Shown here one piece after another: positions 16,040 to 25,044 of a stretch of 33,710 bases of DNA. The notes under the pieces are model-generated. The model did not search any database. It saw only the letters and a list, made by a program, of their open reading frames with translations, and was not told where the DNA came from. Both the position numbers and the translations under genes were made by a program. Location of the stretch: positions 1 to 33,710 of the forward strand of contig JAQUUB010000042.1 in NCBI GenBank assembly GCA_028694115.1. Direction: 5' to 3'. The number at the start of each line of letters is the position of its first letter. Within the stretch, counting starts at the first letter, position 1. The DNA is from Lachnospiraceae bacterium. Lineage in GTDB: Bacteria; Bacillota_A; Clostridia; Lachnospirales; Lachnospiraceae.

Positions 16040-17563
16040 ATGGAAAAAAAAGAAATACTCAAAATGCGAAATATTGATAAGAGATTTCCGGGAGTTATTG
16101 CACTTTCCAATGTTGATTTCACCTTACGATCTGGTGAAATACATGCACTCATGGGTGAAAATGGAGCAGGAAAATCTACTTTAATTAAAGTTTTAACAGG
16201 TGTGGAGGAATTTGAAACTGGTACGATTCTGATTGATGGAATTGAAAATCCTATTATCAACAAATCTCCCCAGGAGGCTCAGGCAAATGGAATTAGTACC
16301 GTTTACCAGGAAGTCAATTTATGTCCTAATTTATCTGTTGCAGAAAATATATTTATTGGAAGAGAACCTAGAAAAGGAGGATTTATTGATTGGAAGACAA
16401 TTAATAAACGCTCAGAGGAAATTTTAGGAAATCTAAATATTGAATTAGATGTTACGAAAGCATTGGAAAATTATTCAATTGCTATTCAGCAGATGGTTGC
16501 CATCGCACGTGCAATTGATATTTCGGCAAAAGTGCTTATTTTAGATGAGCCCACTTCTAGTTTGGATGATCATGAAGTAGAAAAATTATTTACTGTTATG
16601 AGAAAAGTCAGAGATGATGGAATTGGAGTTATATTTGTTACTCACTTCTTAGAGCAGGTATATGAAATCTGTGACAGAATAACGGTACTCAGAAATGGAG
16701 CTTTAGTTGGAGAATATGAAGTAGAAAATCTTCCACGTGTACAGTTAGTAGCTAAAATGATGGGAAAAGACTTTGACGATTTAGCATCTTTAAAGAAAAA
16801 AGAAGGTGGTAAAAAAGTAGAAAAAGGAAATGTTGTAATTGATGCAAAGAAATTAGGTCATATTGGAACAATAAAACCATTTGATTTACAATTACATAAA
16901 GGTGAAGTTATTGGATTAACTGGATTATTAGGTTCCGGACGTTCCGAACTTGTTCGTGCAATTTACGGAGCTGATAAAGCAGATCAGGGAGAATTGTTCG
17001 TTAATGGAAAGAAATTAGTTGTTGGAGCTCCAATTGATGCTATGAATGCAGGTATGGCATATTTACCCGAAAACAGAAAAGAAGAAGGAATTATTGCTGA
17101 CTTATCTGTTCGCGAAAATATTATTATTGCATTACAGGCAAAAAAAGGAATGTTTAAGCTCTTAAGTAAAAAGGAACAAGAAGAATTTACAGATAAATAT
17201 ATTGATATTCTACAAATCAAAACAGCAGATAGAGAAACACCAATTAAACAGTTAAGTGGTGGTAATCAGCAGAAAGTTATTTTGGGCAGATGGTTATTAA
17301 CAAATCCAGACTATTTAATTTTAGATGAACCTACCAGAGGTATTGACGTTGGAACAAAAACTGAGATTCAGAAGCTGGTGTTGAAATTGGCAGATGAAGG
17401 TATGGCAGTAACATTTATTTCCTCAGAGATAGAAGAAATGATACGTACTTGTAGCCGTATGGCAGTTCTTAGAGATGGTTCCAAGGTTGGAGAATTAGAG
17501 GAACAGGAATTGACACAGGATTGTATTATGAAAGCAATTGCAGGAGGTGCGGATAATGAATAA
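16040..17563 (+). CDS. ytfR: Sugar ABC transporter ATP-binding protein, YtfR-like
   Basis: Tandem ATPase subunit of a CUT2-class importer, 507 aa. The first ABC domain has Walker [10 protein letters not shown] (39-47), a Q-loop region VYQEVNL and Walker B LILDEPTSSLD. Its signature (YSIAIQQMVAIARA) is degenerate. In the second domain Walker A is replaced by GLLGSGRSE, lacking the usual Lys, but a full LSGGNQQKV signature and [11 protein letters not shown] are present. This asymmetry is typical of CUT2 ATPases, where only one composite site hydrolyses ATP normally. Its last codons overlap the first permease gene. Confidence 0.95.
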   Translation: MEKKEILKMRNIDKRFPGVIALSNVDFTLRSGEIHALMGENGAGKSTLIKVLTGVEEFETGTILIDGIENPIINKSPQEAQANGISTVYQEVNLCPNLSVAENIFIGREPRKGGFIDWKTINKRSEEILGNLNIELDVTKALENYSIAIQQMVAIARAIDISAKVLILDEPTSSLDDHEVEKLFTVMRKVRDDGIGVIFVTHFLEQVYEICDRITVLRNGALVGEYEVENLPRVQLVAKMMGKDFDDLASLKKKEGGKKVEKGNVVIDAKKLGHIGTIKPFDLQLHKGEVIGLTGLLGSGRSELVRAIYGADKADQGELFVNGKKLVVGAPIDAMNAGMAYLPENRKEEGIIADLSVRENIIIALQAKKGMFKLLSKKEQEEFTDKYIDILQIKTADRETPIKQLSGGNQQKVILGRWLLTNPDYLILDEPTRGIDVGTKTEIQKLVLKLADEGMAVTFISSEIEEMIRTCSRMAVLRDGSKVGELEEQELTQDCIMKAIAGGADNE

Positions 17564-18584
17564 AATAAAGAAAATTACAAGTTATCGCTTATTTCTTCCT
17601 TTGATATGCTTGGCTATTGTATTATTAATTAATGTAATTAAGACACCAGCGTTCTTTAGTGTTACTGTAAATAACGGTGTTCTTTACGGCTATATCATTG
17701 ATATTATTAATCGATCCAGTGAATTGATTATTCTGGCAGTTGGAATGACACTAGTGGTTGCTTCCTCAGGTGGTACGGATATTTCTGTTGGTGCGGTAAG
17801 TGCAGTAGCAGGAGCGGTTTCTATCTATGTGCTTGGTGGTGGAGAACCTAGTGTGGATGCTTATCAGGTTCCCTATATTGTATCAATTCTTGTAGCACTG
17901 GCAGTTGGAACATTATGTGGTATGTGGAATGGATTTCTAGTAGCAAAAATGAAAATTCAACCTATGGTTGCAACATTGATTTTATTTACGGCTGGTCGTG
18001 GAATTGCACAGTTGGTATGTAAAGGTCAAATTCTCTATATGAGAGTTGATCAATTCAAACAGTTGGGCGGATTTATTAAAGGAGTACCACTTCCAACACC
18101 CGTTTTTGTAGCAATTATAGTAGTTGTTATCACTTACATAATACTAAAAAAGACAGCTCTTGGACTATATATTGAGTCGGTTGGTATTAATCCAAAAGCT
18201 TCAAGACTTGTAGGACTTAATTCAACATTTATTATGTTTTTGACCTATGCATTTTGTGGCTTGTGTGCAGGTATTGCAGGAACAATCATCACATCCCGTG
18301 TATACTCCATAGATGCAAATAATGCAGGATTAAATCTAGAATTAGATGCCATTTTAGCGGTAGCATTAGGAGGAAATAGTTTAGGCGGTGGAAAATTCTC
18401 CCTTCTTGGTAGTGTGATTGGAGCAGTCACAATACAGGCATTAACTACAACATTATATGCGATGAAGGTATCAGCGGATCAGCTTCCTGTTTACAAAGCA
18501 ATTGTTGTAATTATTATTGTTGCTTTACAGTCACCTGAATTTAAGAAAATGATTAAAAATCTAAAAAGAAAGCAGGTGGCATAA
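17556..18584 (+). CDS. ytfT: Sugar ABC transporter permease, YtfT-like
   Basis: A 342-aa inner-membrane permease of the BPD_transp_2 family, about 8-10 hydrophobic helices. The ATG at 17556 is chosen because AGGAGGTG lies 7 nt upstream; an ATG six codons earlier has no such site. It overlaps the ATPase gene by 8 nt. Family motifs include AVGMTLVVASSGGTDISVGA near 65-85 and a GGNSLGGGKFSLLGSVIGA segment near 275. It pairs with the following permease to form a heterodimeric channel, as in YtfT/YjfF. Confidence 0.93.
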   Translation: MNKIKKITSYRLFLPLICLAIVLLINVIKTPAFFSVTVNNGVLYGYIIDIINRSSELIILAVGMTLVVASSGGTDISVGAVSAVAGAVSIYVLGGGEPSVDAYQVPYIVSILVALAVGTLCGMWNGFLVAKMKIQPMVATLILFTAGRGIAQLVCKGQILYMRVDQFKQLGGFIKGVPLPTPVFVAIIVVVITYIILKKTALGLYIESVGINPKASRLVGLNSTFIMFLTYAFCGLCAGIAGTIITSRVYSIDANNAGLNLELDAILAVALGGNSLGGGKFSLLGSVIGAVTIQALTTTLYAMKVSADQLPVYKAIVVIIIVALQSPEFKKMIKNLKRKQVA

Positions 18585-19606
18585 TGTTTAAAAATAAAAG
18601 AGAAAAAATCGATGGAAATACATTTTTGTTAGTAATTACAATCGTATTGTTCTGCATTATGTATCTGGCTGGTATGATTGTTTTTAAGGATCGTGGTTTC
18701 ATTAAACTTCAAGTATTTTTAAACTTATTCATTAGTAATGCTGGACTAATTGTAATTGCTACAGGAATGACAATGGTATTAATCACTGGTGGTATTGATA
18801 TCTCAGTTGGATCTGTTGTAGCAATGACTTGTATGCTGTTAGCATGGATGATGGAGAATAAAGGAATCGGTGCGATACCTGCATTAATTACTGTTCTGGT
18901 TGTTGGAGTTATTTTTGGATTCGCACAAGGATGGTTAATATCTTATTTAAAAATTCAGCCATTTATTGTAACTCTGGCAGGAATGTTTTTTGCAAGAGGA
19001 ATGACAGCGATTATTAGTACAGATATGATTAGTATTAAAAATGAAACATTTTTAGCACTTGCAAATGCAAAGGTTTATCTTCCTTTTGGCGGAACAGTTA
19101 ATAAAAAAGGTGTTTTGGTTCAACCTTACGTTTACATCAGCGTTATATTGGCTCTTATTGTTTTAGTACTGATTTTTATAATGTTAAAATATACAAAGTT
19201 TGGCCGTGCAATCTATGCGGTTGGAGGAAATGAACAGTCTGCTTTGCTCATGGGATTAAATGTTAAAAAAACAAAAATACTAGTTTACGTATTAAATGGA
19301 TTTTTAACAGCATTTGGTGGAATTCTGTTTTGCCTAAATACCTGTGCAGGATTCGTGGAACAGGCAAAAGGATTTGAAATGGAAGCTATCGCCGCTGCAG
19401 TTATTGGTGGAACTCTTTTAACTGGTGGAGTAGGTAATGTATTTGGTAGTTTGTTTGGTGTTCTGATTAAAGGTACGATAGAAACATTTATTACATTTCA
19501 GGGTACGTTATCATCCTGGTGGACAAAAATCACAATTGCAGTACTGCTTGCATTCTTTATTATTTTGCAAAGTATCTTAGCGAAAGCAAAAGAAAAAAAC
19601 AAGTAA
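18584..19606 (+). CDS. yjfF: Sugar ABC transporter permease, YjfF-like
   Basis: A 340-aa second permease of the furanose importer (BPD_transp_2). Its start overlaps the previous stop (TAATG). Motifs: IATGMTMVLITGGIDISVGS (about 57-76), LKIQPFIVTLAGMFFARG (about 123-140), and a GGTLLTGGVGNVFGSLFG loop near 280. The presence of two different permeases distinguishes this YtfQRT-YjfF type from importers with a single permease such as the one at 23848. The operon ends 33 nt later at a strong terminator. Confidence 0.93.
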   Translation: MFKNKREKIDGNTFLLVITIVLFCIMYLAGMIVFKDRGFIKLQVFLNLFISNAGLIVIATGMTMVLITGGIDISVGSVVAMTCMLLAWMMENKGIGAIPALITVLVVGVIFGFAQGWLISYLKIQPFIVTLAGMFFARGMTAIISTDMISIKNETFLALANAKVYLPFGGTVNKKGVLVQPYVYISVILALIVLVLIFIMLKYTKFGRAIYAVGGNEQSALLMGLNVKKTKILVYVLNGFLTAFGGILFCLNTCAGFVEQAKGFEMEAIAAAVIGGTLLTGGVGNVFGSLFGVLIKGTIETFITFQGTLSSWWTKITIAVLLAFFIILQSILAKAKEKNK

Positions 19607-19638
19607 TTTTTTACAAAATTTGATATAAGTTATCTAGT

Positions 19639-19675
19639 AAAATCCTATACTTTCCCTTGAGTATAGGATTTTGTT
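19639..19675 (+). terminator. Terminator of the YtfQ-type importer operon
   Basis: A perfect 13-bp stem, AAAATCCTATACT (19639-19651) with AGTATAGGATTTT (19660-19672), an 8-nt loop and a T-rich tail. Confidence 0.88.
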
Positions 19676-19710
19676 TGCGTTCCTAGATTATAAATAGTAT
19701 TTATGTTAAA

Positions 19711-19734
19711 ATTATTTGTGCCGCTTGAAGCGGC
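19711..19734. repeat. Hairpin repeat, copy 1
   Basis: ATTATTTGTGCCGCTTG followed by AAGCGGC. The GCCGCT/AGCGGC arms (19720-19725, 19729-19734) fold on TGA. The same 23-base element with one substitution is found at 26562-26584. Both copies lie downstream of sugar-uptake operons. Confidence 0.7.
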
Positions 19735-19785
19735 ATGTTTAGAAGTACGAAAAAAATATCATACTAAGTATGGAAGGACGAAACA

Positions 19786-20670
19786 ATGCACGAAGTAATG
19801 GTAAAAGGAATATTGTCCTCGCAAAATGGAATGAATGTGTACAGAGGATGTACTCATGGATGTATCTATTGTGATGCTAGGAGTCACTGTTACCAAATTA
19901 ATCATGAATTTACAGATATTGAGATTAAGAAAAATGCGCCAGAGCTGTTAGAAGATGCATTAAAACGAAAACGTCATAAATGTATGATAGGAACGGGAGC
20001 TATGTGTGATCCCTACCTACCTATAGAAGAACGGGTTCAATTAACAAGAAAATGCTTGGAAATTATAGATCGTTATCAATTTGGTGTTACAATCTTAACA
20101 AAATCATCCAGAATATTACGGGATTTGGATTTGTTGAAATCAATTAATCAAAACTCCAAATGTGTTGTTCAAATGACATTAACAACCTATGATGAAGATT
20201 TATGTAGATTGGTCGAACCAAATGTTTCAACAACAAGGGAACGCTTTGAAGTTTTGAAAATCATGAGAGATGCTGGTATACCGACTGTGGTTTGGTTGTC
20301 ACCAATACTACCATATATTAATGATACAGAAGAAAATATAAGAGGGTTACTCAGTTATTGTGTAGATGCAAAGGTTCACGGAATTATTTGCTTTAATATG
20401 GGATTAACTCTTAGAGATGGAAATAGAGAATATTATTACGAACAGCTGAAAAAGAAATTTCCTGGATTAACCAGAAAATATGTAGAAGAATATGGGAACT
20501 CATATGAAATCTGTAGTTCCCATAATAGACAATTAATGAAATTATTTAAAAATACATGTAAGGAAAACAATATTTTATACAGTACTAAGGAGTGTTTTGA
20601 ATATTTACAGGAATATGAAAGTAAAGAAGAATCAAGACAAATGGAACTAGGGGATTATTTCAGTCTATAA
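19786..20670 (+). CDS. Radical SAM protein, SPL-like family
   Basis: A 294-aa radical S-adenosylmethionine protein. The 4Fe-4S cluster motif CTHGCIYC uses Cys22, Cys26 and Cys29. NVYRGCTHGCIYCDAR is characteristic of the group related to spore photoproduct lyase (COG1533), which is widespread and mostly uncharacterised. A GTGAMCDPYLPIE segment (about 69-81) is also typical. True spore photoproduct lyases are longer (about 340 aa), so DNA repair should not be assumed. It has its own ribosome site (GGAAGGACG) and lies alone between two importer operons. A 13-bp palindrome CATACTAAGTATG (19762-19774) precedes it. Confidence 0.88.
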   Translation: MHEVMVKGILSSQNGMNVYRGCTHGCIYCDARSHCYQINHEFTDIEIKKNAPELLEDALKRKRHKCMIGTGAMCDPYLPIEERVQLTRKCLEIIDRYQFGVTILTKSSRILRDLDLLKSINQNSKCVVQMTLTTYDEDLCRLVEPNVSTTRERFEVLKIMRDAGIPTVVWLSPILPYINDTEENIRGLLSYCVDAKVHGIICFNMGLTLRDGNREYYYEQLKKKFPGLTRKYVEEYGNSYEICSSHNRQLMKLFKNTCKENNILYSTKECFEYLQEYESKEESRQMELGDYFSL

Positions 20671-20697
20671 TTATGCAAAATAAATACATGTTTAACA

Positions 20698-20713
20698 AGT
20701 TGTACATATACAG
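20698..20713. promoter_or_regulatory. AraR-like site upstream of chvE promoter
   Basis: AGTTGTACATATACAG agrees with the B. subtilis AraR box ATTTGTACGTACAAAT at 11 of 16 positions. It lies about 40 nt upstream of the predicted -35. Confidence is low because the match is partial. Confidence 0.4.
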
Positions 20714-20750
20714 CATTGGCATAATTGTATTTTTTTTTGAAAATATATGA

Positions 20751-20777
20751 TTGACATTTATATAAAAATGTTATAAA
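20751..20777 (+). promoter_or_regulatory. Candidate promoter of the ChvE-type operon
   Basis: Consensus TTGACA at 20751-20756 with TATAAA at 20772-20777 (15-nt spacing) or TAAAGT two bases later (17-nt spacing). Confidence 0.5.
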
Positions 20778-20907
20778 GTAAAAACATCAACAGAATAAAA
20801 ATATAAATATTGCACATAATAATTATAAATATACTATTTTTACAATACTAATGTTACAAAAACAAATAGCAATAGACACAAAAAAAGAATGAATAAAACA
20901 TCAAACT

Positions 20908-20931
20908 GTACAAAACCGTACAACTGTACGG
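20908..20931. promoter_or_regulatory. Clustered GTAC half-sites, candidate AraR operator
   Basis: GTACAA occurs at 20908 and again exactly 10 bp later at 20918. The second copy is part of a perfect inverted repeat CCGTACA-AC-TGTACGG (20916-20931). GTACAA/TTGTAC is the half-site of known AraR boxes. The cluster ends 50 nt before the binding-protein start, where bound protein could block transcription. Confidence 0.55.
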
Positions 20932-20980
20932 ATTGTAAATACAACTTTTCACATTTTAAATTCTAAAGGGAGGAAACAAA

Positions 20981-22153
20981 ATGAAAAAGAAATTATTAAG
21001 CGTACTTCTTAGCACAGCAATGGTTGCAACTCTATTAATGGGTTGTGGAAGCCAGGCAGCAACAGAAGAACCAGCTGCACCAGCAGCAGAAGAATCAGCA
21101 CCTGCAGCAGAAGCAGCAACAGAAGCAGCAACAACAGAGGCTGCAGCAGCAACAGAAGCAGGCGGAAAAGTAGGTGTTGCAATGCCTACACAGTCATCAG
21201 AAAGATGGATTAACGATGGCGCTAACATGAAATCACAGCTTGAAGCATTAGGCTATACAGTAGATTTACAGTATGCTGAAGATGATGTACAGGCACAGGT
21301 TTCTCAGATTGAAAACATGATCGCATCAGGAGTTAACTGTTTAGTAATCGCTGCTATTGACTCATCAGCATTAGTTAATGTTGAAGCACAGGCAAAAGAA
21401 GCAGGAATTCCAATTATAGCATATGACCGTTTATTAATGGATACAGATGCTGTTTCTTATTATGCAACATTTGATAACAAAGGTGTTGGTACAGCAATCG
21501 GTAAATATATTGAAGAATCAAAAGATTTAGCAGGAGCAAAAGCAGCTGGAGAATCATACACAATCGAATTCTTCATGGGATCACCTGATGATAATAACGC
21601 ATTGTTCTTATACAATGGACTTATGGAAGTATTACAGCCATACTTAGATGATGGTACACTTGTATGTAAATCAGGAAGAACTTCTTTCGATGATACTTGT
21701 ATCTTAAGATGGTCACAGGAAACAGCTCAGCAGAACTGTGAAAACTTCTTAACTGGATTCTATGCAGATGATAAACTTGATATCTGTGCAACTGCATTTG
21801 ATGGTTTTGCTTATGGATGTAAATCAGCTCTTGAAGGTGCTGGATACACATTAGAAGACTGGCCATTAATCACAGGACAGGATGCAGAACTTATGGCTAC
21901 AAAAAACATTATCTCTGGATACCAGAAAATGTCAATCTACAAAGATACTCGTCTTTTAGCTGAGAAGTGTGTAACAATGGTTCAGGCTGTTCTTACAGGT
22001 GCAGAACCAGAAATTAACGATACAGAGCAGTACAATAATGGATCTATCGTAGTTCCTTCATACCTATGTACACCTGTACCAGTTGATAGTGAAAACTACA
22101 AAGAACTTCTTATTGATGGTGGATATTATACAGAAGCACAATTAGCTGAATAA
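20981..22153 (+). CDS. chvE: Sugar ABC transporter binding lipoprotein, ChvE-like
   Basis: A 390-aa solute-binding lipoprotein. Leader MKKKLLSVLLSTAMVATLLM with lipidated Cys22, then an Ala/Glu/Pro/Thr-rich spacer to about residue 60. The mature domain matches ChvE, the multiple-monosaccharide receptor of Agrobacterium: VGVAMPTQSSERWINDGANM, DLQYAEDDVQAQVSQIENMI, IAAIDSSALV, AYDRLLMDTDAVSYYATFDN and GSPDDNNA. ChvE-type receptors bind L-arabinose, D-xylose, galactose and glucose, so arabinose is a good candidate given araA-araB-araD downstream. A terminator-like hairpin separates it from the ATPase gene, suggesting excess production of the receptor. Confidence 0.93.
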   Translation: MKKKLLSVLLSTAMVATLLMGCGSQAATEEPAAPAAEESAPAAEAATEAATTEAAAATEAGGKVGVAMPTQSSERWINDGANMKSQLEALGYTVDLQYAEDDVQAQVSQIENMIASGVNCLVIAAIDSSALVNVEAQAKEAGIPIIAYDRLLMDTDAVSYYATFDNKGVGTAIGKYIEESKDLAGAKAAGESYTIEFFMGSPDDNNALFLYNGLMEVLQPYLDDGTLVCKSGRTSFDDTCILRWSQETAQQNCENFLTGFYADDKLDICATAFDGFAYGCKSALEGAGYTLEDWPLITGQDAELMATKNIISGYQKMSIYKDTRLLAEKCVTMVQAVLTGAEPEINDTEQYNNGSIVVPSYLCTPVPVDSENYKELLIDGGYYTEAQLAE

Positions 22154-22175
22154 TACCAAAGGATTAGCAAGTCTA

Positions 22176-22204
22176 GGGTGGCGGCAAAGTGCCGTCACCT
22201 TTTT
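22176..22204 (+). terminator. Partial terminator/attenuator after the ChvE-like gene
   Basis: GGTGGCGGCA (22077+100, i.e. 22177-22186) pairs with TGCCGTCACC (22190-22199) with one G-U pair and a 3-nt loop, followed by five T. It lies between the binding-protein and ATPase genes of one transporter, so some transcripts are expected to read through. Confidence 0.75.
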
Positions 22205-22232
22205 AAATGAAAGAATAATATGTATATTTTCT

Positions 22233-22265
22233 GTTCCGCATAGTTTTCGCGGTTTTATGAGGAAC
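22233..22265 (+). promoter_or_regulatory. Second intercistronic hairpin before the ATPase gene
   Basis: GTTCCGCATAG (22233-22243) pairs with TTATGAGGAAC (22255-22265) apart from one G/A mismatch and a G-U. It sits 29 nt before the ATPase start and could affect its translation or mRNA processing. Confidence 0.45.
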
Positions 22266-22294
22266 AAATAAAATTACGAAAAGGAGCTGAGAGG

Positions 22295-23845
22295 ATGTCT
22301 GATTACATTTTGGAAATGAATCACATAACGAAAGAATTTTCTGGTGTAAAAGCTTTGGATGATGTTAATCTAAAAGTGAAACGTGGAGAAATCCATGCGT
22401 TATGTGGAGAAAATGGAGCAGGAAAATCAACCCTTATGAATGTTTTGTCCGGAGTATATACATTTGGAACATATGATGGAGATATCGTTTATAATGGTGA
22501 TACTTGCAAATTTCATAGTATTAAGGAAAGTGAAGCAAAAGGTATTGTAATTATTCACCAGGAGTTGGCATTGAGTCCTTATTTGTCAATCGCTGAAAAT
22601 GTATTTTTGGGAAATGAGCAAACATCTGCAAAAGGTGTTATTGATTGGACTTTAACCCGCAAAAAAGCACATGAAATGCTTGAAAAAGTTGGGCTTGGAA
22701 ATGAAAATGTTAATGTACCGGTTAATTCTTTGGGTGTAGGTAAGCAGCAGCTTATTGAAATTGCAAAAGCAATGGCGAAGAAGGTTGAACTTTTAATTCT
22801 TGATGAACCTACAGCTGCGCTAAATGATGAAGAAAGTGCTAAATTGCTTGAAATCATGTTAGAGCTTAAAAAACATGGAATCACTTGTATTATTATTTCT
22901 CATAAATTGAATGAAATTAGCTATGTAGCTGATTCCATTACTGTTATTCGCGATGGTAAAACCATTGAGACTTTGGAAAAAGGGAAAGACGAATTTACAG
23001 AAGATAGAATTATTAAGGGAATGGTAGGTCGTGAATTGACAAATCGTTATCCTATTAGAGAAGATGTTAAGATAGGAGATACGATTCTTAATGTTAAGAA
23101 TTGGAATGTATATCATCCAGAAGATGCAGAACGTCAGGTAATCAAGGATGTGAACTTCCATGTAAAAGCGGGAGAAGTAGTTGGATTTGCAGGACTTATG
23201 GGAGCAGGAAGAACAGAGCTTGCCATGAGTATTTTTGGAAAATCATATGGTCAAAAAATTTCTGGTACGATAGAAATGAATGGAAAAGAAGTAAAGTTTA
23301 AATCCGTGAAAGATGCCATAGATAGCAAATTAGCTTATGTATCAGAAGATCGTAAAAATTATGGACTTGTATTGATTGATAGTATTAAAGGTAATATGAC
23401 AATGGCAGCTCTTCGAAGCTTCTTCTCAAAAAATGGAGTTGTAAATGGGAATGATGAAATTGTTGCCTCAGAAGACTATAAGAAGAAGATTAATGTAAAA
23501 GCTAATTCTATTTACCAAACAGTAGGATCTTTGTCGGGAGGAAATCAGCAAAAGGTTGTACTAGCTAAATGGATGCTGACACAACCAGACGTATTAATAC
23601 TTGATGAACCTACTCGTGGTATTGATGTAGGAGCAAAATATGAAATTTATTGTGTAATAAATGAGCTGGCAAAACAAGGGAAAGCAGTTGTAGTAATATC
23701 ATCTGAGATGCCTGAAGTTATAGGTACATGTGATCGTGTCTATGTTATTAATGAAGGTCAGATAGCTGGTGAACTTGGTAAAAGTGAATTATCGCAGGAA
23801 CGTATTATGCAGTGTGTAATGGCTCATAACAGAAAGGGTGAATAG
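22295..23845 (+). CDS. gguA: Sugar ABC transporter ATP-binding protein, GguA/MmsA-like
   Basis: A 516-aa tandem ATPase for the ChvE-type importer. Domain 1: Walker [10 protein letters not shown] (38-46), [15 protein letters not shown] after the Q-loop, degenerate signature [15 protein letters not shown] and Walker [14 protein letters not shown]. Domain 2: [16 protein letters not shown] in place of Walker A, then [15 protein letters not shown] and [13 protein letters not shown]. The extended inter-domain segment ([11 protein letters not shown] onward, with a YHPED stretch near 271) is characteristic of the GguA/XylG group. The stop lies 2 nt before the permease start. Ribosome site AAAGGAGCTGAGAGG. 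Confidence 0.94.
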   Translation: MSDYILEMNHITKEFSGVKALDDVNLKVKRGEIHALCGENGAGKSTLMNVLSGVYTFGTYDGDIVYNGDTCKFHSIKESEAKGIVIIHQELALSPYLSIAENVFLGNEQTSAKGVIDWTLTRKKAHEMLEKVGLGNENVNVPVNSLGVGKQQLIEIAKAMAKKVELLILDEPTAALNDEESAKLLEIMLELKKHGITCIIISHKLNEISYVADSITVIRDGKTIETLEKGKDEFTEDRIIKGMVGRELTNRYPIREDVKIGDTILNVKNWNVYHPEDAERQVIKDVNFHVKAGEVVGFAGLMGAGRTELAMSIFGKSYGQKISGTIEMNGKEVKFKSVKDAIDSKLAYVSEDRKNYGLVLIDSIKGNMTMAALRSFFSKNGVVNGNDEIVASEDYKKKINVKANSIYQTVGSLSGGNQQKVVLAKWMLTQPDVLILDEPTRGIDVGAKYEIYCVINELAKQGKAVVVISSEMPEVIGTCDRVYVINEGQIAGELGKSELSQERIMQCVMAHNRKGE

Positions 23846-23847
23846 TA

Positions 23848-25014
23848 ATGAAGAAAAAAACAGTAAATCTTGATATGAAGCAGTACGGAATGGTACTTGC
23901 TCTGATTGCAGTATATCTTATCTTTGCATTTTTAACAAAGGGTGCTAATTTAAATCCCATGAATATTAATAACTTATTTATGCAAAATGGTTATGTAGTT
24001 ATTTTAGCAGTTGGTATGTTGCTTTGCGTATTAACAGGTAATATTGACCTTGGAGTTGGATCAATTGTTGCTGTTAGTAGTGCAGTAGTTGGTATTTTAA
24101 TGATGGATTATAATGCTAATATGTGGGTGGCTATTATAGCGGCTTTGGCAGTAGGTTTATTATCTGGTATGTTTGTTGGATTTTTCGTAGCCAAACTAGG
24201 CATACCTCCTTTCATCGTAACACTTGCTACCATGTTAATGGGACGTGGACTTACTTATACTCTATTACAAGCACAGACAAAAGGACCTCTTCCAACAAAC
24301 TATACGTATATTGGAGCAGGATTTCTTCCAACCATGAAAATAGCTTTTGGTGGAAAGCAGTTAGATTTGATTTGTATTATCGTGGCAATTGTAGCAACAG
24401 TTGCAATTATTCTAGGTGAAATAAAGAGTATCAGTACAAAGAAAAAATACGGATTTGCAATTAATCCAGTATGGCAAATGGTGTTAAAAGCAGCAGTCAT
24501 TATTTTTATTGTATGGTTTATATTCTTGAAATTAGCTGAATACAATGGAATTCCTTTCGTATTTGTAATCATGGGTGTTTTAGTGGCAATCTACCATTTT
24601 ATTACAAGCAAGACAGTAGCTGGACGTCAGATTTATGCGTTAGGTGGAAATGCAAAAGCTGCAAAATTATCTGGTATTAATACAGAAAAGGTATTCTTCT
24701 GGGTATACACAAATATGGGTATTTTAAGTGCATTGGCAGGTATTGTACTTTGTGCACGTAATGGTTCTTCTATTCCAAAAGCAGGTGATGGTTTTGAAAT
24801 GGATGCGATTGCTTCCTGTTATATCGGTGGAGCAGCTACAGCTGGTGGTGTTGGTACAATTATAGGAGCGGTTGTTGGTGCATTTATCATGGGTGTATTA
24901 AATAATGGTATGTCCCTGTATGGATGGTCAACAGATATTCAGAAGATTGTAAAAGGTGCTGTACTTTTAGGAGCTGTTACGGTTGACTTAATGTCTAAGA
25001 GAAAAAAGGGTTAA
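23848..25014 (+). CDS. gguB: Sugar ABC transporter permease, GguB/XylH-like
   Basis: A 388-aa BPD_transp_2 permease with about 10-12 hydrophobic helices. It is longer than the two furanose permeases, as usual for the GguB/XylH group that acts as a homodimer. Motifs: VVILAVGMLLCVLTGNIDLG then GVGSIVAVS (about 50-80), KLGIPPFIVTLATMLMGRGL (about 116-135), and GGAATAGGVGTIIGAVVGAF near the C-terminus. A lone permease fits a ChvE-GguA-GguB system. Confidence 0.94.
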   Translation: MKKKTVNLDMKQYGMVLALIAVYLIFAFLTKGANLNPMNINNLFMQNGYVVILAVGMLLCVLTGNIDLGVGSIVAVSSAVVGILMMDYNANMWVAIIAALAVGLLSGMFVGFFVAKLGIPPFIVTLATMLMGRGLTYTLLQAQTKGPLPTNYTYIGAGFLPTMKIAFGGKQLDLICIIVAIVATVAIILGEIKSISTKKKYGFAINPVWQMVLKAAVIIFIVWFIFLKLAEYNGIPFVFVIMGVLVAIYHFITSKTVAGRQIYALGGNAKAAKLSGINTEKVFFWVYTNMGILSALAGIVLCARNGSSIPKAGDGFEMDAIASCYIGGAATAGGVGTIIGAVVGAFIMGVLNNGMSLYGWSTDIQKIVKGAVLLGAVTVDLMSKRKKG

Positions 25015-25044
25015 GTATTTAAATAAATAATAGATACGGGGGAT

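Larger units (their letters stand above)
20671..20980 (+). other. Upstream control region of the ChvE-type operon (310 nt, no gene)
   Basis: Very AT-rich and without a credible reading frame. It contains an AraR-like site at 20698-20713, a promoter at 20751-20777 and a cluster of GTACAA/TGTACG half-sites at 20908-20931. If the promoter is correct the 5' leader is about 200 nt. No riboswitch or terminator fold was recognised in it. Confidence 0.6.

Noticed and set aside
17538..17555. Earlier ATG start for the first furanose permease
   Set aside because: No ribosome site; AGGAGGTG is correctly spaced for ATG 17556.
20741..20980. Riboswitch in the long leader before the ChvE-like gene
   Set aside because: The leader is nearly all A/T and shows no stem set or conserved motif of a known riboswitch class.
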